Below are positions 34,232 to 45,596 of a stretch of DNA of 64,000 nt, in pieces. The stretch comes from Hordeum vulgare subsp. vulgare (taxonomy: Eukaryota; Streptophyta; Magnoliopsida; Poales; Poaceae), in the NCBI RefSeq assembly GCF_904849725.1, contig NC_058519.1:578268676-578332675 (forward strand), read 5' to 3'. The notes beneath the pieces were generated by a model. The model was not told the origin of the DNA and searched no databases. It was given only the letters and a program-made list of their open reading frames with translations. The translations under genes and the position numbers were made by a program. Numbering within the stretch: position 1 is the first letter of the stretch; the number at the start of each line of letters is the position of its first letter.

Positions 34232-35735
34232 GCATTGGTATGGGCAATCCCCTTGGCTTCTGCCAAGCTTGGGGGAGTTGCCCTGGTATCGTATCACCTT
34301 TATATCGTTGCTTTTACCTTTGTTTTAGTTCTTTCCTTTTCAGTTTTTATTTCTTCTTTTAGAGGAATAAGTCTTTAGTTTTTAGTTTGAGTCTTTTGCT
34401 TTTGTCTCTCCCCCGATGTATTAAAGCTTACGAGCTATATATTAAAGAGTGCCTTAGTCAAGGGCTTTGCTTTGTGCCATGATCATAAGTATGAAAAGAA
34501 TGATAGCATGAAAGATCATGAGACGATCTTATGGAAAGTGATAACTTCACTTATGACACATATGATGATTGAAACTTGTTGAGAATAAATCAACATAGAC
34601 ATTAGTCATTGTTGCAATTAATAAGAAGTAATAAGGAAAGAGAGGTTCACATATAAATATATCATCTTAGACACTTTTTGCAATTGTGAGAACTCACCAA
34701 ACTATTACATGCCTAGGAGTAGATGTTGGAAAAGGAAGACAACATAATGAATTGTGTTTGCTTGGTTCCAAACAATGTTATATGATTAGAGATCCCTTAG
34801 CATGTGACGATTGCTTCCACCTCATATTAGCCAAAACTCCCGCACCAAGTAGAGATACTACTTGTGCATCCATAAACCTCCAACCCAGTTTTGCCATGAG
34901 AGTCCACCATACCTACCTATGGATTGAATAAGATCCTTCAAGTAAGTTGTCATCGGTGCAAGCAATAAAAATTACTCTCTAATATGTATGATCTATTAGT
35001 GTGTGGAAAATAAGCTTTGTACGAACCTGTGATGAGGAAGGCATAAAAGCGACAGACTGCATAATAAAGTTCTTTATCACAGGAGGCAATATAAAGTGAC
35101 GTTCCTCCGCACTAACAGGACACGCATTCAAACCTCAAAAGCGCATGACAACCTCTGCTTCCCTCTGCGAAGGGCCTATCTTGTACCTTTACTTTTTACC
35201 CTTGTAAGAGTCATGGTGATCTTCACCAATTCCCTTTTTGCCTTTGTCTTGGCTACCGTCACATGCTTGGGAAAGATCTATATTCATATATCAACTTGGA
35301 GTTGAGTACTCATGCTTTATTGTTGTTGACTTTATCCTTGAGGTAAACCGTTGGGAGGCAAAACTATAAGCCCCTATCTTCCTCTGTGTCCAGCTGAAAC
35401 TTTGACACCATGAGTACCACGTGAGTTGCAACAATTGTGGAAAACGAAAGAGATGATTGAGTATGTGGGTTTGCCTTACAAGCTCTTATTTGACTCTTTC
35501 TGAAGTTGTGATAAATTGCAATTGCTTCAATCACTATGGATTATTGTTGGTTACTTCTCGGTAAGGTTTTTGCTTCATGCTTTGCTTTGTGAAGGAATTG
35601 TTACTTTCCCATAAGAATCTTTATGATATATTGTTGTCCTATGTGTGATCATGATGCCCTCATGTTCGTATTATGTTTTATCGACACCTTCGTCCCTCAA
35701 TGGGACTTGGTTTTCGCTTGAGGACAAGCGAGGTC
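34232..35735 (+). other. 3' noncoding internal region of the gypsy element
   Basis: About 1.5 kb, AT-rich, with only short chance frames. A CAAGCTTGGGGGAGTTG copy of the polypurine tract sits at 34264-34280, immediately after the 3' ORF, besides the terminal one at 35736-35750. Confidence 0.6.
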
Positions 35736-35750
35736 TAAGCTTGGGGGAGT
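35736..35750 (+). other. Polypurine tract
   Basis: TAAGCTTGGGGGAGT directly precedes the 3' LTR. It is the expected primer for plus-strand DNA synthesis. Confidence 0.8.
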
Positions 35751-37272
35751 TGATACGTCCATTTTGCATCATGCTTTCATGTTGATATTTATTGCTTTTT
35801 GGGCTGTTATATTACTTGTGGTACCATATTTATGCCTTTTCTCTCTTATTTTGCAAGGTTTATTTGAAGAGGGAGAATTCAGGCAGCTGGAATTCTGGAC
35901 TCGAAAAGGAGCAAATCCTAGTCCACTATTCTGCACATCTCCAAATGCCCTGAAAAGTTACGTCGATTTTTTCTGGATTATATAAAAAATACTGGGCGAA
36001 AGAAGTACCAGAGGGGGACAACCAAGGCGCCACAAGCCCTGACACCACCACCCCCTGGTGGCGGAGTGGGGGCTTATGGGCTCCCTGACGGCCCACTAGC
36101 CCCCCTCTTTTGCTATATGAAGCGTCCTGGTCCAGAAAAAATCAAGAGGGACTTTTTCGTGGTTTCGCCGCCGCCATGAGGCGGAACTTGAGCAGATCCA
36201 ATCTAGAGCTCCGACAGGACGATCCTGCCGGGGAAACTTCCCTCCCGGAGGGGGGAATCGTCGCCATCGTCATCACCCACACTCCTCTCGTCAGAGGGGA
36301 GGCATCTTCATCAACATCTTCATCAGCACCATCTCCTCTCCAATCCCTAGTTCATCTCTTGTAACCAATCTTCGTCTCGCGACTCCGATTGGTACTTGTA
36401 AGGTTGCTAGTAGTGTTGATTACTCTTTGTAGTTGATGCTAGTTGGATTACTTGGTGGAAGAGTTTATGTTCAGATCCTTGATGCTATTCATTACACCTC
36501 TGATCATGATTATGATTATGCTTTGTGAGTAGTTACTTTTGTTCCTGAGGACATGGGATAAGTCATGATGATAATAGTAATGTGAATTTGATATTCGTTC
36601 GGTATTTTGATATGATGTATGTTGTTTTTCCTCTATGGTGTTATGTGAACGTCGACTACATAAGACTTCACCATATTTGGGCCTAGAGGAAGGCATTGGG
36701 GAGTAGTAAGTAGATGATGGGTTGCTGGAGTGACAGAAGCTTAAACCCCAGTCTATGCGTTGCTTCGTGAGGGGATGATTTGGATCCACTAGTTTAATGT
36801 TATGGTTAGACTTTGTCTTAATTCTTCTTTTGTAGTTGCGGATGCTTGCGAGAGAGGTTAATCATAAGTGGGATGCTTGTCCAAGTAAGGGCAGTACCCA
36901 AGCGTCGGTCCACCCACATATCAAACTATCAAAGTAACGAACGCGAATCATATGAACATGATGAAACTAGCATGACAGAAATTCCCGTGTGTCCTCAGGA
37001 GCGTTTTTCCTCCTATAAGACTTTGTTCAGGCTTGTCCCTTGCTACAAAAGGGATTGGGCCACTTTCTGCACCGTTGCTACTACTTGTTACTTGTTACTT
37101 TTTGCTCGCTACGTTTCACCTCGCTACACAATCACTTGTTACCGCTACTTTCAGTGCTTGGAGTTATTACCTTGCTGAAATCCGTTTATCAGAGCCTTCT
37201 GCTCCTCGTTGGGTTTGACACTCTTACTTATCGAAAGGACTACGATTGATCCCCTATACTTGTGGGTCATCG
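35751..37272 (+). repeat. 3' LTR of the Athila-lineage gypsy element
   Basis: 1,522 bp, colinear with 23531-25051, with about 64 differences by eye, including small indels. The terminal CA is CG here. Right target duplication ATGGG follows at 37273. Confidence 0.9.
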
Positions 37273-37792
37273 ATGGGCTATTTATGGCCAACATGCACTG
37301 AAATGACCCTCAGTCAATTCCCAACCGACATGTGTTCCAACAGTCGGATTTTAAAGACACACGCAACAACATTACTTGGGCTACAAGCAATGCTGAGTCA
37401 ACCTACTCTGGAAGAGGTTTCGTCCCATTGTCTTCGCTCGAAGACCTAGGTAATTGATAGTTGAGCATTACGTTAGCATGTGACTTCGATCTCATCAATC
37501 TCACATAACAGTACGGTGGTTCCTATGACTCAGGAAAGAAGAAACAAAACAACAAAAGACTTTGTTTTCGCGTTTCATTATCTCCAAGGGATTATCTTCG
37601 TGCACCACCAATGGCTTCGGCCATCAACAATGTCTTCGGACATTTCCGAGGCTCGTCTTCGACGGTTAAATCGAATCCCATGGACTCTTATGTGTGTTAT
37701 CCTATCAACTCTCACGAACACATTAGTCCCTCAACCACGTTTGTCTCCAATACTCCAAAACCAACAAAGGATGGCACTAGATGCACTTAGAT

Positions 37793-38695
37793 ACATGCGC
37801 AGGAGGTTGACATTGTCTGGCGTTGTGGTGGTGTCGACGACAGAAAGGTCTGGCAAGATCAATGCATGGATCACACGTGAAGATGGGACGATGGGGGATG
37901 ATGGCGGTAGATTCTAGAGCGTGCGCATGCAGTTCATGCCGAGGGTCTGCTACACCTGTTGGTACTCCCGGCTTGCCGGCGGGCGGTTTGGTGAGGCCAC
38001 CGGTTCTCATGGTGTGTGCTGGCAAGATGTGAGAAAAACATCGTCAACCTTGTCGGTATGGTGATATTTTTTGTCAGAAAGGTGTCTTTGGGTCGATTCA
38101 TGTATTTATTTTGTAGGATTTTGTTGAATAATATAATAAAGATGAAGGGGGTTATCCTCCTTTAATAAAGCTAACGTTGCGACATTTAATTAGGAATGGA
38201 GGGAGTAACTTTTTTCTTGAAAAGAAAGGGTTTTCCCCGGCTCCACCCATTTTATTGAATGAAATCAAACATAGTCAAGAATGATCACAGGAGCACATAG
38301 AAATCATTAGCTCAATTATGTATAAGTAGTATATTGTTAGTTCAATATTAGTTCAATATTAGCACACAGAAGCCATAACAATATTGAAACCATTAGTTCA
38401 ATATTAGTTCAAAGATCATGGAGTATATTGTTATTAATTACAAATCCCGGCAAAAGTTAAATGCAATTTCAGCCGCGTCCAGTATGCCCCTAAAAGAAGG
38501 CTTCAGCGCATGGCCACCGTCCATCACACCTCTCTCCATCTCCGGTCACTCTAGGGGGTTTCCATTTCCCGCAATCGTACGCCGACTCAAAATGGTGAGA
38601 AGGTCAAGCATGCATGATGGGGTTGGCCGGCTAAATCTGCTCATGTCGCCATCGTCCATCCTCTCTCTCTCTTTCCCACTTTGGTCTCAAAAAAA
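37793..38695. other. Unassigned DNA with LINE-like and Stowaway relics
   Basis: 37800-38170 is GC-rich and then ends in TTGTTGAATAATATAATAAAG, resembling the 3' end of a plant LINE. AATGGAGGGAGTA at 38204-38216 looks like one Stowaway terminus without a partner. 38330-38410 has short repeats of TTAGTTCAATATTAG. No gene is supported. Confidence 0.35.
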
Positions 38696-38883
38696 TCTTT
38701 ACCTATTAATAAAGCACATATTGCTTCTGTGGTACGTCATTTAAATTGCCCTCAAAGTTGCCTTAAATTACCCACTATGTCACCCATAAGTCAAAAGAAC
38801 GGTTTAGATTTTTTTCCTGTCAAAGTCGTTGTACGCTATCCTTCTTAAAGCTTGAAACTGTGATTTGTCATTACCATGTGTCA

Positions 38884-38945
38884 GGCGTAGTGGCTGGTGC
38901 AACTCTCGTGCATCTAGGAGAGCTAGGTTCGATCCCTGGTTCTAG
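38884..38945 (+). other. tRNA-like (Pol III A/B box) module inside Helitron A
   Basis: GGCGTAGTGGCTGG resembles an A box and GGTTCGATCCC (38930-38940) fits the B-box consensus with normal spacing. The flanks do not fold into a full acceptor stem, so this is a tRNA-derived or SINE-like module rather than a tRNA gene. The homologous part of Helitron C (about 44900-44925) keeps the B box. Confidence 0.5.
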
Positions 38946-40175
38946 CACTTTTTCTCTCCCTTTTCTCTCTTTTTGTTTCTTTTTTCCTTAATTTTTCAGT
39001 TCTTCTATGTTTTTTTATTTTTTTCTCTTTTGGCATAAACTTTGCACAAATATTAATCATGGATTTAATAAATGTCAAACTTATAGACAAAAAAGTTTTT
39101 ATATATACAAATAATGTACAGTGCTTAGGGATCATAAATAATATATTTTTCTTTTGTTTTGAAAATATTGATCATGTATTTAAAAAACTTTAAATGTGCA
39201 TAGAAAAATGTTTTCGATGTATAAGAAAAACATATACAAAAATATATGTATGGAACAAAGTAGACATAAAGAATATAACTTTTTGAAAATGTTAATTGTG
39301 TATTTGGATAATGTCAAACATGTATATAAAAAATGTTCATGATGCATACAAAATATGTAGACTGTGTATAAAAAAAGTAGACATCAAAACTAAATATGTT
39401 TTAAAAATGTTAGCCATGAAATTGAAAATATTAAACGTGTATATATAAAATGTTTTTGATGTCACCCACAAAAAAATGTTTCTAATGTATAAAAACTGAG
39501 CAATGATGCTTATACAAACTTTAGGTAAATCAATGGCTTAGCTTTGATTTTTCATATTGTTTTAAACTGTTTTTCTGATGATTTTTTATTTTTTTTAAGT
39601 ATATCGATGTTGATATGCAATCTTGAACACTTGGCATGCATGTACTTACAAATTTATTGTTTTCGATGTAGCTGTCTAATATGTTTACAACCAAATTAAG
39701 ACTTTGCTTTGATTACAAATGCCTACACTTAAATCAGCGAGACAAAAATAATGCTCTTATGCATATGCTATCATTAATTAATAAAACATACTTTGCTATT
39801 ATCATCGTCATGCAAAATATTTGTGGGCATTACCGAGGAGGAGAGAGACCATGCAACTTGAAACATCAAGTAAGATCATATCCATGCTTACTTATTATAT
39901 GTTCATTAATAATATAAGTTCACATGACATAAATTTAAATTGTTTGGAATACCTGTACGCAATATTCTTTCATGCTTTGATTTCTTGATTTGTTAATTAA
40001 ATATGCATCGAGTTGGCGTATACTCCCTCTGTAATTAAGCATACTGAACGTACTGAATTTTCTCTCAGAGAGAGAGAGGGACCTCAAAATGTGATGTCAT
40101 TTGGAACTAAAAGGCATAGACCTATTAAGATCTAGAGTCGTGGTTACTGTGTTAAGAGTACGTGTTATTTTCTCT

Positions 40176-40193
40176 CCCGATGCAACGCACGGG
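40176..40193 (+). other. 3' terminal hairpin of Helitron A
   Basis: CCCGATGCAACGCACGGG forms a CCCG/CGGG stem. The family form in Helitrons B and C has a related GCAACG core. It is the replication-termination signal of rolling-circle transposons. Confidence 0.65.
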
Positions 40194-40205
40194 CTCTTTT
40201 GCTAA

Positions 40206-41099
40206 TAATACTACGCTTCTTCAGCAAAACGTTGGGGAGAGGAAAACCGTGGTGTGATTGTACAAAAACTAACTAGTATTCCTCTGTTAACTAATATAAA
40301 AACATTTAAATCACTATTTTAGAGATCTAAATATTTTTATATTAGTTGTCTATGTGCTACAACCTACAAGTACTTGTCACGGACTTAAGATTAGCTTGTG
40401 TGCACGTTATACGAAAACTACGAAAATTCTTCGTGCGTTATAACGGGAGAAGAAAACACACATCCATGCACGTGACGACACCTAGTTGACGGATTTATAC
40501 CGGTCGTCATCGAATCCGCTGCTCGTCATGTCGGTAAAGGCCAGAGATTACCGGACGAGAGCTTAGGTGGCGGATGGAAGTTGAGTGAAGTGGTTAGGGT
40601 TTGACCTGGACAACGATTGGGGAGTAATATATGTGGGGTCGGATGTGCCAGTATGGGTTGGGTCCGACGTGACGAACGCATCCATACGCCCGTATCCGTC
40701 CTACATTTGGACTGGATACGAGGCGTGCCAGTCAACCCAAAGTTTAGGTTCATTTAAGACATACGTTTCAATCACCTTTTGTTATCACTGGTCAGTGACA
40801 AGCCATCGTATAAAAAGGATTTGAAATGACTGGTGGTTGTAGATGCTGTAAACAGAGTCAAATTAGAACCTTGAAACAAAAAAGAAATTTCCCAAAAAGG
40901 CAAAGTGTGCATTGTTCGGAGAACAAAAACATGTGTGCACACTAACACGTCTGCATGTATGGTAGAATAGTAACGGTATGTAAAAGTTCTAAACTATTAA
41001 AAACAAAAAAAAATTACTTGTCAGCACGCTAGCTAGGCTAACATGTCGTGTTGTCTAGAAGAAACGAGTCGTGTTGCTGGCGCTCCCCCATCCGTATGA
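40206..41099. other. Unassigned DNA with MITE relics
   Basis: 40275-40350 is a decayed Stowaway (CCTCTGTTAACTAATATAAA ... TTTTTATATTAGTT). 40600-40765 resembles 62765-62925 and so is a dispersed repeat. No gene seen. Confidence 0.4.
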
Positions 41100-42901
41100 C
41101 ATAGTGTCTCTTGCGTGAGACTTTCTGGTTTTTCACCACATCCCGACCACGACACCGCCGCTGCCGGTTGCGCCCAACGCAGCCAGGATCCACCCACCGT
41201 CGGGCTCATCTGCGGAGGAGCTGACTTCATCCGCGCTCCTCTTTGTGGCCGGCTATTGTGTGTCTACCGCTGCTGGTCCGTCAGGGTCCTAGCCGTGGCT
41301 GCTCGACACTCTCCTCTGGTGCGGAAGATCACCCACTATGGCATCCACTTTTGTCAATCTGTATCTCTTTAGATTGCCTCGTCCGATTAGCGTCCTTAGC
41401 GTCGTGCGCACCCGCGCGCGCCATGGCTCCGTGCCATTAGCGTCGCCCGCTAAGGCGACGGCGGTGAAGGTCGTCGCGGAGGGGGAAGGTTGGGTGGTCA
41501 TGGTGGTGGTCAGGTGCCGTTCTCAACCCGGCCTAGTTGCGAATCGAAATGAATCCGAGCTAATTCATTCCGTCGTTGTCCGCATGAGGTCATCTGATTT
41601 GGAAATCTGCATCTTCCACCTAGCATTATTGAGCTCAGACGAACTCCATTGTCCGCCGTGCTGGCCAACCTTCTCTCGACTATGGATCTGCTCCACTCGA
41701 CCTCCTCTTTCCGCCGTGCTGGTCAACCTTCTCTGGACTGTGGATCTGCTCCACTCGTCGCACCAGCCGGTGGCTTCTTCGTCGGATGTCTGAAGTCTGA
41801 TGCGCAGCCGAGATGCAAGCCCGCGCAGCCGAGATGCAGAGCTGGAGGAACGATGCCGAGGATGCGGAGGGGCCGGAGGCGAGGGGGTGCGGATAGAAGG
41901 GGGGAAGGGAGGGGCGATCGCTCCCCCGGAGTGAAGCGGGTCGACGGCGACGGGCGGCCGCTGATGCGCAGCCGAGATGCAGAGCCGGGGTAGGGACCTT
42001 TTTATAAAGATGAAACGTTTTTCCCACTAACCGGAGGACTGCGGGTTAAAATCAATAAAACTTTAAACTTTAGAAAAAAAACCACAACGGACGATAAGAA
42101 ACCGTATTTGCTTTATTATTACTAGTACAAATGCCTGTGCGTTGCAACGGGCTAAAAATATCGTAAAACTTGCTCCGTGTGTCAGTTTCTTATATCCGGT
42201 TCCGATAAACATCGGTTATAGTTTATAATCTTATTGTTTTTCGGAGTATGACGCGACCTGTCGATAAAGTCCCACGCATACTCGTCCGGAAACCAGGCGG
42301 TCTAGCAGACGTCTTGTTATACAAAAATTTCTTCTGATTTTGTGACATTTGAATATATAATGATTCTCACCTGGACACTGGGGCTTCTGTCATGAAAATC
42401 TTGGTTTCAAAACTTTGGAGATGTTCTACCTGGTGGAATTTAGCGAGTTTCACACAAGTACTCAGTAGTGTTTTAAAACGTCTTATATTGATTTACAAAT
42501 ATAACACGACTTGTGCCATAACCATGTAATGTTCGAACATTATTTACACTCATATTTGCATGATATCCAAATATGATATTAATCATCTAACACCACTTTT
42601 GCCATACCATGTAATGTTCCAGAATTGGTGTAGCAGGGTTTAAGTTAAGTATAAGAAAAGATGAGGTAGGTCCGATGTTGTGACAGGCCACAAGCATCAG
42701 AAACCTGAAATAGATGGGTTTCAGACCCAGCTCCTAATTGTCCTTTTGAGATGCTTCAACTCGTCGTCGTCCTCGCTGTCTGAAGAAAGATCCGTGTCTC
42801 TGAACACCTCCTTCCCTGCTTCATTGCTCAATTCAGAAACAGAAATCCAAACAAAACTGAGCGGAAGCAGCAGCAGCAGCTCGGAGACTCATAGTGCTCA
42901 C

Positions 42902-43473
42902 CTGCAGTTGCGCCTTCTTCTGGAATTGGATGTTGACCAGGTGCGGCTGCGCGCCGTCCGACCTGACAAAAAAGAAAAAACCACCGGCGAAATTTTGTGC
43001 TACGTCAGCCTTAGTCTCTACAGAATAAATGCTAATAATCCGGCAGCTTCCGCAGGATCGCCGCTGCGAGCGTGTCGGTGAAATTTCTATCGCCGGTGAG
43101 CTCGCGGGCCATCTGTTCCACCAACGCCCTCTGGAATTCCGGCGACGCGACCTCTCGGCACACCTTCTTCAGGTCCGGCTACGCCTCCCCTGTTGCCTCG
43201 ACGACCTGCAGGCCTCCCCCGTCCTTGGTGAGGTCGAGCGTGATGGTCGGGCCGGAGGAGTTGATGGAGATGGAGCACGGCACCGAGCCGCCGCTCGACG
43301 CTGTTGCCGGGCTTGCAGGAGCTGACGCTCCAGGTGGCCGTCCTGGCCATCTCCTGTAGCACGTCCTCCACCGTCAGCTCCGGGCAGCCCTTCAGCCTCC
43401 CCGCCGCCGGCGCCGCCGCGGCCGTCCCTGGCGTCGGCGTCGCCGCCGCCTCCTCCTCGCCGTCAGACTCCAT
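42902..43473 (-). pseudogene. APC10: Captured fragment of the APC10/DOC1 gene, rearranged
   Basis: The minus-strand ATG at 43473 opens MESDGEEE and continues through LKGCPELTVEDVLQEM and WSVSSCKPGN to about 43297, matching exon 1 of plant APC10 (DOC domain start). Further downstream, 42902-42962 encodes SDGAQPHLVNIQFQKKAQLQ, the next APC10 exon. It is preceded by an intact pyrimidine-rich acceptor (TTTTTTGTCAG) and followed by a donor (GTGAGC). Introns are thus retained, so genomic DNA, not mRNA, was captured. Between the two exons lies a WRKY-like segment. APC10 is a substrate-recruiting subunit of the anaphase-promoting complex. This copy lacks most of the DOC domain and cannot replace it. 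Confidence 0.8.
43032..43277 (-). pseudogene. Segment resembling the C-terminus of a group IIb WRKY factor
   Basis: In one minus-strand frame the segment reads CSISINSSGPTITLDLTKD, then after a TAG near 43180 FQRALVEQMARELTG and FTDTLAAAIL, ending in a stop at 43032. Group IIb WRKY proteins have a PTxTLDLT motif after the WRKY domain and an (F)xxALAAAI motif near the end. The WRKY domain itself is absent. The identification is tentative; it is certainly not part of APC10. Confidence 0.4.
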
Positions 43474-43858
43474 CGATTCGGTGTTGGGTTGTCGGGCGGC
43501 GCGAGAGGTGTTGGGTGCGCCCAACGCCAGGCCTGGTCGCCCAGGTAAAGGAGCACGGCTATGAGGGCTGCGTTCTTGGCGGCGACGCTGAGCGCGGTTT
43601 GCCACCTCGGTCGACCTGCGCGGCGGCGGCGGCAACAGCGGCATCGGTGCGCGACGTCGGGGTGGAGGGATGGGGGCGCTGGTCCAGGAGCGATGTGGAT
43701 AAGAAGACCTTGACCACGGGGAGGGGTGTTTCTATAAAACGAAACGTTTTTTAACTAAACAAAGGACTGCGGGTTGATTTCAACAAAATACAGGGGGGGT
43801 TTCGCAAAATTGCCACGACGGACGGCAGAAGCGATGGGCGCTTTATTATTAGGGGAGA

Positions 43859-45090
43859 CTAGCAAATATGTCCGTGCGTTGCAACGGGAGTCAAAATATT
43901 ACGCCCTAACCAAATAAGTATGACTCAATACCTCGATGTATGAGCGTCCTCTATTTTTTTAATTTTAACACAGTGGCTCATCATGTTGACACTTCTTTAT
44001 TTTTTCCACGCTCTTTAATGATGTCTGGTGTGTCCATGTAATTACAATGCATTTGACGTGGTAAATCTCAAGACTATGAGCCAGCCACTGCACGCCACAC
44101 TTGTTATTGTGTAGCATAATGGAATTTTTAAAACTTTAACAACTAATCTCGTCGATCTCAAACTACTTCCAACCCCTAGGCATATAAACACTTCTCAAGA
44201 ACTAAGTAAAACCTAAACCTAAAATACTTAACCGCTTAAATTCTAAAGCTATTTAAATCAATCTTACGGAGAACTACTAAAATAGACCACGTGAATAATA
44301 ATCATTATTAGCACAATTTCAAACAATATGAAAATCAATATTAAACCACTCGTACATAAACCTCATATCAACAGTTTAGTTTCCATCGCTTTCGCAAAAT
44401 GAATCTTTTTTTGCCTGGTTTTTATTTTTTATTATCTTACATTTTTATGTTTTCTTTTCGGTTTCACATTTTCTCTTAGTTTTTCTATTTACTTTTTTAT
44501 TTATTTCTTTTTCATTTTCCTAAATTCTTCCAAATTTTTGAATATTTTTTGAATAATGAACATTTGTCTGATCCACAATTCATTTTTGAAATAACGAACA
44601 TTATTAGAAATCGTAAACATTTTTTAAATTCATTATTTATTTTACAAAGTTCGAATTTTCTGAATAACAAACATTGTATGATTTCATGAACATTTTTTAG
44701 AACTCACAACTTTTAAAATTTAGATTTTTGAGAAATTATGAAATAATTTAAAGATAGGAAAAAAAAAATTAATGAGAAAAAAAGACATAAAAATAAAGAT
44801 AAAAACATGGACCGGCCATGAAAACGTAGTGGAAAGGAAAGGAGGATGTGCATGCTAGTTGTAATAAAAAGAAAAAGGAGAGACTGGAAAAAAAGCCGCA
44901 TGATCCAGGGATCGAACCCGGGTGTGCCCAAACTTATAAGAACGATACCTCACGACGATTTTGACAGGTGCGAAAATCTGAATCGTTTTCTTAACTTGTG
45001 GGATGGCATGGTGGGTAATTTAGGACAACTTTAGGGGTAAAAATTATAACGTACGACGGAAGCAGTGGCTGCTTTATTAATAGGTAAAGA
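43859..45090 (-). mobile_element. Helitron C
   Basis: The minus-strand 5' end TCTTTACCTATTAATAAAGC is at 45090 and the 3' end CTAG at 43862-43859. The hairpin CCCGT/ACGGA (GCAACG core) lies at about 43871-43890. Length 1,232 bp. It begins exactly where Helitron B ends, so it inserted at the A/T junction at B's 5' terminus. Its last about 200 bp match the first 200 bp of Helitron A, including a B-box-like GGGTTCGATCCCTGG (about 44909-44923). No ORF. Confidence 0.75.
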
Positions 45091-45327
45091 TAAAGATTAG
45101 AAAAAGAAATGCATGCCCCAATAAAAAAAGATGATGTCAATAATATGACGCGCACATGGCGGGTTGTTGACCGATACCTAGCTCTCTTTTACCCTACTAC
45201 TACTGACCGGTACCAATCTACACTGACCATCAATAGCGGCCTGCTTAACTAGACCGAGAGTTCTTCGTGCCAGTTCTTTCGATGATTTATAAAATAATCT
45301 AAAACGACTTATCCCTTATTCATCTTA

Positions 45328-45596
45328 GAGCATATACAATGATTGATAAAATAGTTCTATCTTAAGTCTTCTGTGTAATTTAGAGGTTAAAAAAACATAT
45401 ATATAATGAGTTATTTTTATCATTATTCTCAATAACCAGTTATTTCTAAAAACATGATGAGATATATTATGCAAAGAGATTATTTTTTGTCTTCCCTTAA
45501 ATAAAAGAAGACAAACATTTTCTTATATTTTCTTTCTCCACACCTCATCATTTATCTTACATGAAATTTCTAAGATAAAACCATTATACATACCTT
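45328..45596. mobile_element. Probable MITE, imperfect inverted repeats
   Basis: AGAGCATATACAATGATTG near 45331 pairs imperfectly with CCATTATACATACCTTTG near 45580. Such GCAT(A/G)TACAATGG termini are common in grass MITEs. Exact ends and target duplication could not be set. Confidence 0.4.

Larger units (their letters stand above)
23531..37272 (+). mobile_element. Athila-lineage gypsy LTR retrotransposon (WHAM-like), complete but dead
   Basis: Two LTRs of about 1,521 bp begin TGATACGTCCATTTTGCATC. A tRNA-Asp primer site, gag, protease, RT, RNase H, integrase, a 3' ORF and a polypurine tract lie between them. The 5-bp duplication ATGGG flanks it (23526-23530 and 37273-37277). The last base of the 3' LTR is G instead of A. 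By eye the LTRs differ at about 64 sites (about 4%). Gag-pol has several stops, a 3.6-kb solo LTR sits at the gag-protease junction, and the integrase has lost a catalytic Asp. Pol order (RT before integrase) is gypsy; primer site and pol motifs fit Athila. Confidence 0.92.
22090..37792 (-). mobile_element. 5' fragment of a second Sirevirus-like copia element (LTR, primer site, gag start), split
   Basis: On the minus strand an LTR starting near 37792 (GTGCATCTAGTGCCATCC) ends at 22402 (AGCACTTTCA). A decayed initiator-tRNA primer site (22387-22400) and the first about 80 codons of a gag homologous to the one at 11634 follow. The left boundary near 22090 is uncertain. The LTR is split by a Stowaway MITE (23176-23486) and the gypsy element 23531-37272. 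Only about 2 kb of the element itself remains. Confidence 0.75.
38696..40205 (+). mobile_element. Helitron A (non-autonomous)
   Basis: The 5' end TCTTTACCTATTAATAAAGC follows an A (38695). The 3' end is CTAA before T (40206), with a hairpin CCCG/CGGG (40176-40193) about 9 bases upstream. These are the defining Helitron signals: insertion between A and T, 5' TC, 3' hairpin plus CTRR, no target duplication. The first 200 bases match the end of Helitron C in inverted orientation. There is no Rep/helicase ORF. A tRNA-like module lies at 38884-38945. Confidence 0.75.
42122..43858 (-). mobile_element. Helitron B carrying host gene fragments
   Basis: The minus-strand 3' end is CTAG (42122-42125) before T, with GTGCGTTGCAACGG-type hairpin sequence beside it (42139-42152). 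The 5' end TCTCCCCTAATAATAAAGCG is at 43858. The length is 1,737 bp. The right half is GC-rich captured DNA with APC10 and WRKY-like pieces (42902-43473). It is inserted between A and T within the 5' terminus of Helitron B0. Confidence 0.75.
41100..45096 (-). mobile_element. Helitron B0, outer element of a Helitron nest (left end not found)
   Basis: Its 5' terminus is split. Plus-strand bases up to CTTTATTATTA (42121) join to TAAAGA (45091-45096) once Helitrons B and C are removed. On the minus strand this gives TCTTTATAATAATAAAGC, the family 5' end, with T (45097) as host base. The block before it (41980-42105) resembles the same region of Helitron B (GGACTGCGGGTT...). The GC-rich part 41100-42000 is probably captured host DNA, with three copies of GCGCAGCCGAGATGCA, but no gene was recognised. 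Confidence 0.55.

Noticed and set aside
37480..37917. 145-codon plus-strand frame
   Set aside because: Lies across the end of the second Sirevirus LTR and adjacent repeat DNA; no protein character.
38884..38945. tRNA gene
   Set aside because: B box is good, but there is no full cloverleaf or acceptor stem; treated as a tRNA-like module in a Helitron.
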